Part shown: positions 61,643-64,000 of the stretch, piece by piece | Layout: the number at the start of each line of letters is the position of its first letter | Position numbering within the stretch: the stretch's first letter is position 1 | NCBI GenBank assembly: GCA_904378045.1 | Contig: CAJFHC010000009.1 | Coordinates: forward strand, 1-64,000 | DNA from: Candidatus Metalachnospira gallinarum | Lineage (GTDB): Bacteria > Bacillota > Clostridia > Lachnospirales > Anaerotignaceae | DNA: 64,000 nucleotides | Direction of reading: 5' to 3' | Program-made: the position numbers and the translations under genes | Notes under the pieces: generated by a model | The model's input: only the letters and a program-made list of their open reading frames with translations | Databases searched by the model: none | Told to the model about the DNA's origin: nothing

Positions 61643-63853
61643 ATGTTTGCCCAGGTGATCCTCAGCATATCCCATACGAATATAGACAGGGTCTTTGACT
61701 ACGGCGTTCCTGCCGGACTTGAAAACAGAATAAGGATAGGAATGAGGGTAAGGGTGCCCTTCGGACGCGGGGAGAAGGAAAACGAGGGCTATGTCGTTGG
61801 CCTTAGCCGCGAAAGCGAGGTTAAGGCGGACAAGCTCAAATATATTACCTCCATACCGGATGATTTCGCCATCTTTTCACCGGAAATGATAGAACTTGCA
61901 AAATGGATGAAAGAAAGGTATTTCTGTACCCTTTCATCCTGTCTTAAGACAATTATGCCCGGCGGCATAAAGGACAGAAACGATTATTATGTAAGCGTGA
62001 GATATATTCGCCCGGCGGAAAATTTTATCAATTATATAGGCGTTTACGACGGAAATAAAAGAAAGCATAAGCGAGCGGAGGTCATCAATTTTCTCGAGAA
62101 AAACGGCGAGGTAAGACTGGCGGAGCTTAAAAACGCGGTAAAGGGAGCGGACTACGCCATAAATGAGCTGAAAAAGGAAGGCTGCGTGGAAGTCTACGAC
62201 AGGCAGGAGCTTTCCAGAGCCTATACTGGATGCATAGAGGACAAAAGCGAGCCCGTGACGCTGAACGATGAGCAGAAAACAGTCGTTTCCGTCTGGGAAG
62301 ATGAAAGAAAAAACAAAAACAGGCCGCTTTTGATACATGGCGTTACGGGAAGCGGAAAAACGGAGATATACATAAAGATTATAGAAAAGGTCATAGCCGA
62401 AGGCAGGCAGGCGATAGTTCTTGTTCCTGAAATATCGCTTACACCGCTGATGACAGGAAGATTTATTAAAAGGTTCGGCGATCTGGCGGCTGTGACCCAC
62501 AGCAAAATGAACCGAAGGGAGAGGTTCAACTGCTGGAAAAGAGCCGCGGACGGAGAGATCTCCGTAGTGATCGGACCAAGATCGGCGCTTTTTACGCCGT
62601 TTGACAGACTGGGAGTTATAATCGTAGATGAAGAACACGAAAAAAGCTATATTTCCGAAACAACTCCGGCATATAACGCCGTTGAGACAGCCGAAAAGCT
62701 GTGCGAGATAAGTGGAGCGTCCCTGGTTATGGGAACCGCGACGCCGTCTGTGAAAAGCATATACAGGGCATATAACGGAGATATAAGATACGCTTCTCTT
62801 AAAAACAGAGCCCGTGAGGGAAGCCATGAGCCGGAAATAAAGACCGTGGATATGAGAAGGGAACTTGAAAGCGGCAACAGGAGCGTGCTTAGCAGGGAAC
62901 TGTTCGCCGGCATAAGGGAAAATCTTAAAAACGGCGGACAGACAATGCTTTTTATAAACAGGAGGGGACATTCTACATTCGTATCGTGCCGAAACTGCGG
63001 ATATGTGCTTAAGTGCCCGCACTGCGACGTGTCGTACAAATATCATGCCTCCGGCGACAGACTGGTATGCCACTACTGCGGAAACGTCATAGACAAACCG
63101 AATGAGTGTCCGGCTTGCGGTTCGACAAAAATAAGATATTTTGGCGCGGGTACACAGAAAATAGAGGAAAGCGTAAAAAAATACTTTCCGGAGGCGAAGG
63201 TAATAAGGATGGACTCCGACACCGTCAGCGGAAAAAACGGATATATAGACATATTGAAGAAATTTTCCAACGGAGAGGCAGACATCCTCATAGGAACCCA
63301 GATGATTGCAAAAGGACATGATTTTGAAAATGTTTCCCTTGTTGGCGTGCTGGCGGCGGATCTGTCGCTCAATACGGGGGAATATGACGCGGCGGAAAGG
63401 ACGTTCCAGCTTATAACCCAGGTCGCCGGAAGAGCTGGAAGGGGAAAGAAGGGCGGAAAGGTCATAGTCCAGACCTACAGCCCGGATAATCCCGCCGTGC
63501 AGGCCGCGGCAAACGGAAGCTGGCGGGAATTTTACGAAAAAGAGATCGAGTACAGAAAGGCCATGGGCTATCCGCCCTGCGTCGAGTGCGCAAAGATCGA
63601 GTTTACAGGAAAGGACGAGAAATGCGTCATAAAAGGAGCGCAGGACACCGCCGATGAACTGAAAAAATACGGCGTTAAAATACTCGGTCCGGTACCGGAG
63701 ATAATTTCAAAGGTCAAGGACGAATACAGATGGTCAATGACTGTAAAGCATACCGATGCCGAGGCCGTGAGAAAAGCCGTTTCCGGAACAAAGGCAAAAA
63801 TGGAAAGGGAGCTTGAAGCGTCCGGGGTATATATCAATCCGAGGATATTGTAA
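61643..63853 (+). CDS. priA: Primosomal protein N' (replication restart helicase)
   Basis: A protein of 736 residues. The N-terminal DNA-binding domain (about 1-200) is followed by the helicase core with Walker [10 protein letters not shown], the DEEH box (IIVDEEHEKSYI), and GTATPSV. The zinc-binding region has paired cysteines (CRNCGYVLKCPHCD, CHYCGN, CPACGS), then GTQMIAKGHDFENV and QVAGRAGRG. It restarts stalled replication forks. ATG 61643 follows GAGGTG. coaBC, often between rpoZ and priA in Firmicutes, is absent. Confidence 0.97.
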   Translation: MFAQVILSISHTNIDRVFDYGVPAGLENRIRIGMRVRVPFGRGEKENEGYVVGLSRESEVKADKLKYITSIPDDFAIFSPEMIELAKWMKERYFCTLSSCLKTIMPGGIKDRNDYYVSVRYIRPAENFINYIGVYDGNKRKHKRAEVINFLEKNGEVRLAELKNAVKGADYAINELKKEGCVEVYDRQELSRAYTGCIEDKSEPVTLNDEQKTVVSVWEDERKNKNRPLLIHGVTGSGKTEIYIKIIEKVIAEGRQAIVLVPEISLTPLMTGRFIKRFGDLAAVTHSKMNRRERFNCWKRAADGEISVVIGPRSALFTPFDRLGVIIVDEEHEKSYISETTPAYNAVETAEKLCEISGASLVMGTATPSVKSIYRAYNGDIRYASLKNRAREGSHEPEIKTVDMRRELESGNRSVLSRELFAGIRENLKNGGQTMLFINRRGHSTFVSCRNCGYVLKCPHCDVSYKYHASGDRLVCHYCGNVIDKPNECPACGSTKIRYFGAGTQKIEESVKKYFPEAKVIRMDSDTVSGKNGYIDILKKFSNGEADILIGTQMIAKGHDFENVSLVGVLAADLSLNTGEYDAAERTFQLITQVAGRAGRGKKGGKVIVQTYSPDNPAVQAAANGSWREFYEKEIEYRKAMGYPPCVECAKIEFTGKDEKCVIKGAQDTADELKKYGVKILGPVPEIISKVKDEYRWSMTVKHTDAEAVRKAVSGTKAKMERELEASGVYINPRIL

Positions 63854-63907
63854 ATCATTCTCTTAAAACCTTCTCTTAAAACTTTCTCCTATCCGGAGGA
63901 GGTTCAG

Positions 63908-64000
63908 CGTGTCGAAAAAGTCCTTCGGGACTTTTTCGAGTTTAAACTAAGGCAATAAATCCCTATTTCTGCGGAAAGCCCTGAACTTTGTCAGGGCGCA
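63908..64000 (+). mobile_element. Short MITE-like element, copy C (cut by the window end)
   Basis: The 93 bp visible match copy A at nearly every position, including the hairpin (stem TCGAAAAAGTCC with a TTCG loop) and the middle region, so A and C are the same subtype. The 29 bp just before it (63879-63907) contain a 5-bp hairpin CTCCT...AGGAG. By analogy with copies A and B, a second copy of those bases should follow beyond the window. Confidence 0.7.

Noticed and set aside
61934-63319. Minus-strand frame of 461 codons opposite priA
   Set aside because: Shadow of an intact priA; no recognisable domain.

Overview
The window looks like chromosomal DNA of an anaerobic, low-to-middle GC Firmicute, most likely class Clostridia and probably close to Lachnospiraceae. 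The evidence is the gene repertoire and order: WalRK-like regulators followed by a GerMN lipoprotein, comEC and holA; rpmB divergent from Asp23, a DAK2 kinase and recG; ylbJ next to tmcAL; pta-ackA; DUF177-rpmF-plsX-acpP-rnc; the Firmicutes-type class III fructose-bisphosphatase; an EFR1 flavodoxin-ferredoxin; NADP-type gdhA; and yicC-remA-gmk-rpoZ-priA. Family placement is inference from gene content only. No rRNA, tRNA, CRISPR array or prophage was seen.

Layout. 0.4-7.2 kb: two-component system, GerMN lipoprotein, comEC, holA and a 50-residue membrane protein, all rightward. 7.3-13.7 kb: rpmB leftward, then Asp23, DAK2 kinase, recG, rsmD, coaD and a coiled-coil protein. 13.7-16 kb: ylbJ and tmcAL leftward. 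16.3-22.3 kb: TraX-like protein, pta-ackA, then DUF177-rpmF-plsX-acpP-rnc behind a near-consensus promoter. 22.5-26.3 kb: metal-resistance module with arsR and an AraC-family gene leftward, and a free HMA protein plus a CPC-type P1B ATPase rightward. 26.3-33.3 kb: accessory island with a 1676-residue S-layer-anchored surface protein and a tyrosine recombinase. 33.5-47.4 kb: uvrB-uvrA, an XRE/S24 regulator, an amidase, fbp, mutS2, mreB and fba. 47.6-64 kb: LspA-like protein, a probable 6S RNA, GNAT, EFR1, gdhA, small conserved proteins, an OGG1-type glycosylase, a candidate ncRNA, cupin, udk, topB and yicC through priA.

Two systems stand out. (1) Between the giant surface protein and the recombinase lies a 255-bp segment bounded by perfect 24-bp inverted repeats, each built like a tyrosine-recombinase core site. 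One repeat touches the recombinase stop codon and the other sits in the leader of the surface gene. This has the layout of an invertible promoter switch for phase-variable expression. (2) A short dispersed element of about 146-148 bp occurs three times (48.5, 55.9 and 63.9 kb, the last cut by the window edge). It has imperfect terminal inverted repeats and a conserved 12-bp hairpin stem. Both complete copies are flanked by 29-bp direct repeats that consist of a terminator-like hairpin. It looks like a small mobile element that enters terminators and duplicates them whole.

The metal-resistance promoter also has a readable control region: two 12-bp direct repeats 21 bp apart upstream of the -35 box (suiting an AraC activator) and an ArsR-type dyad just downstream of the start site.
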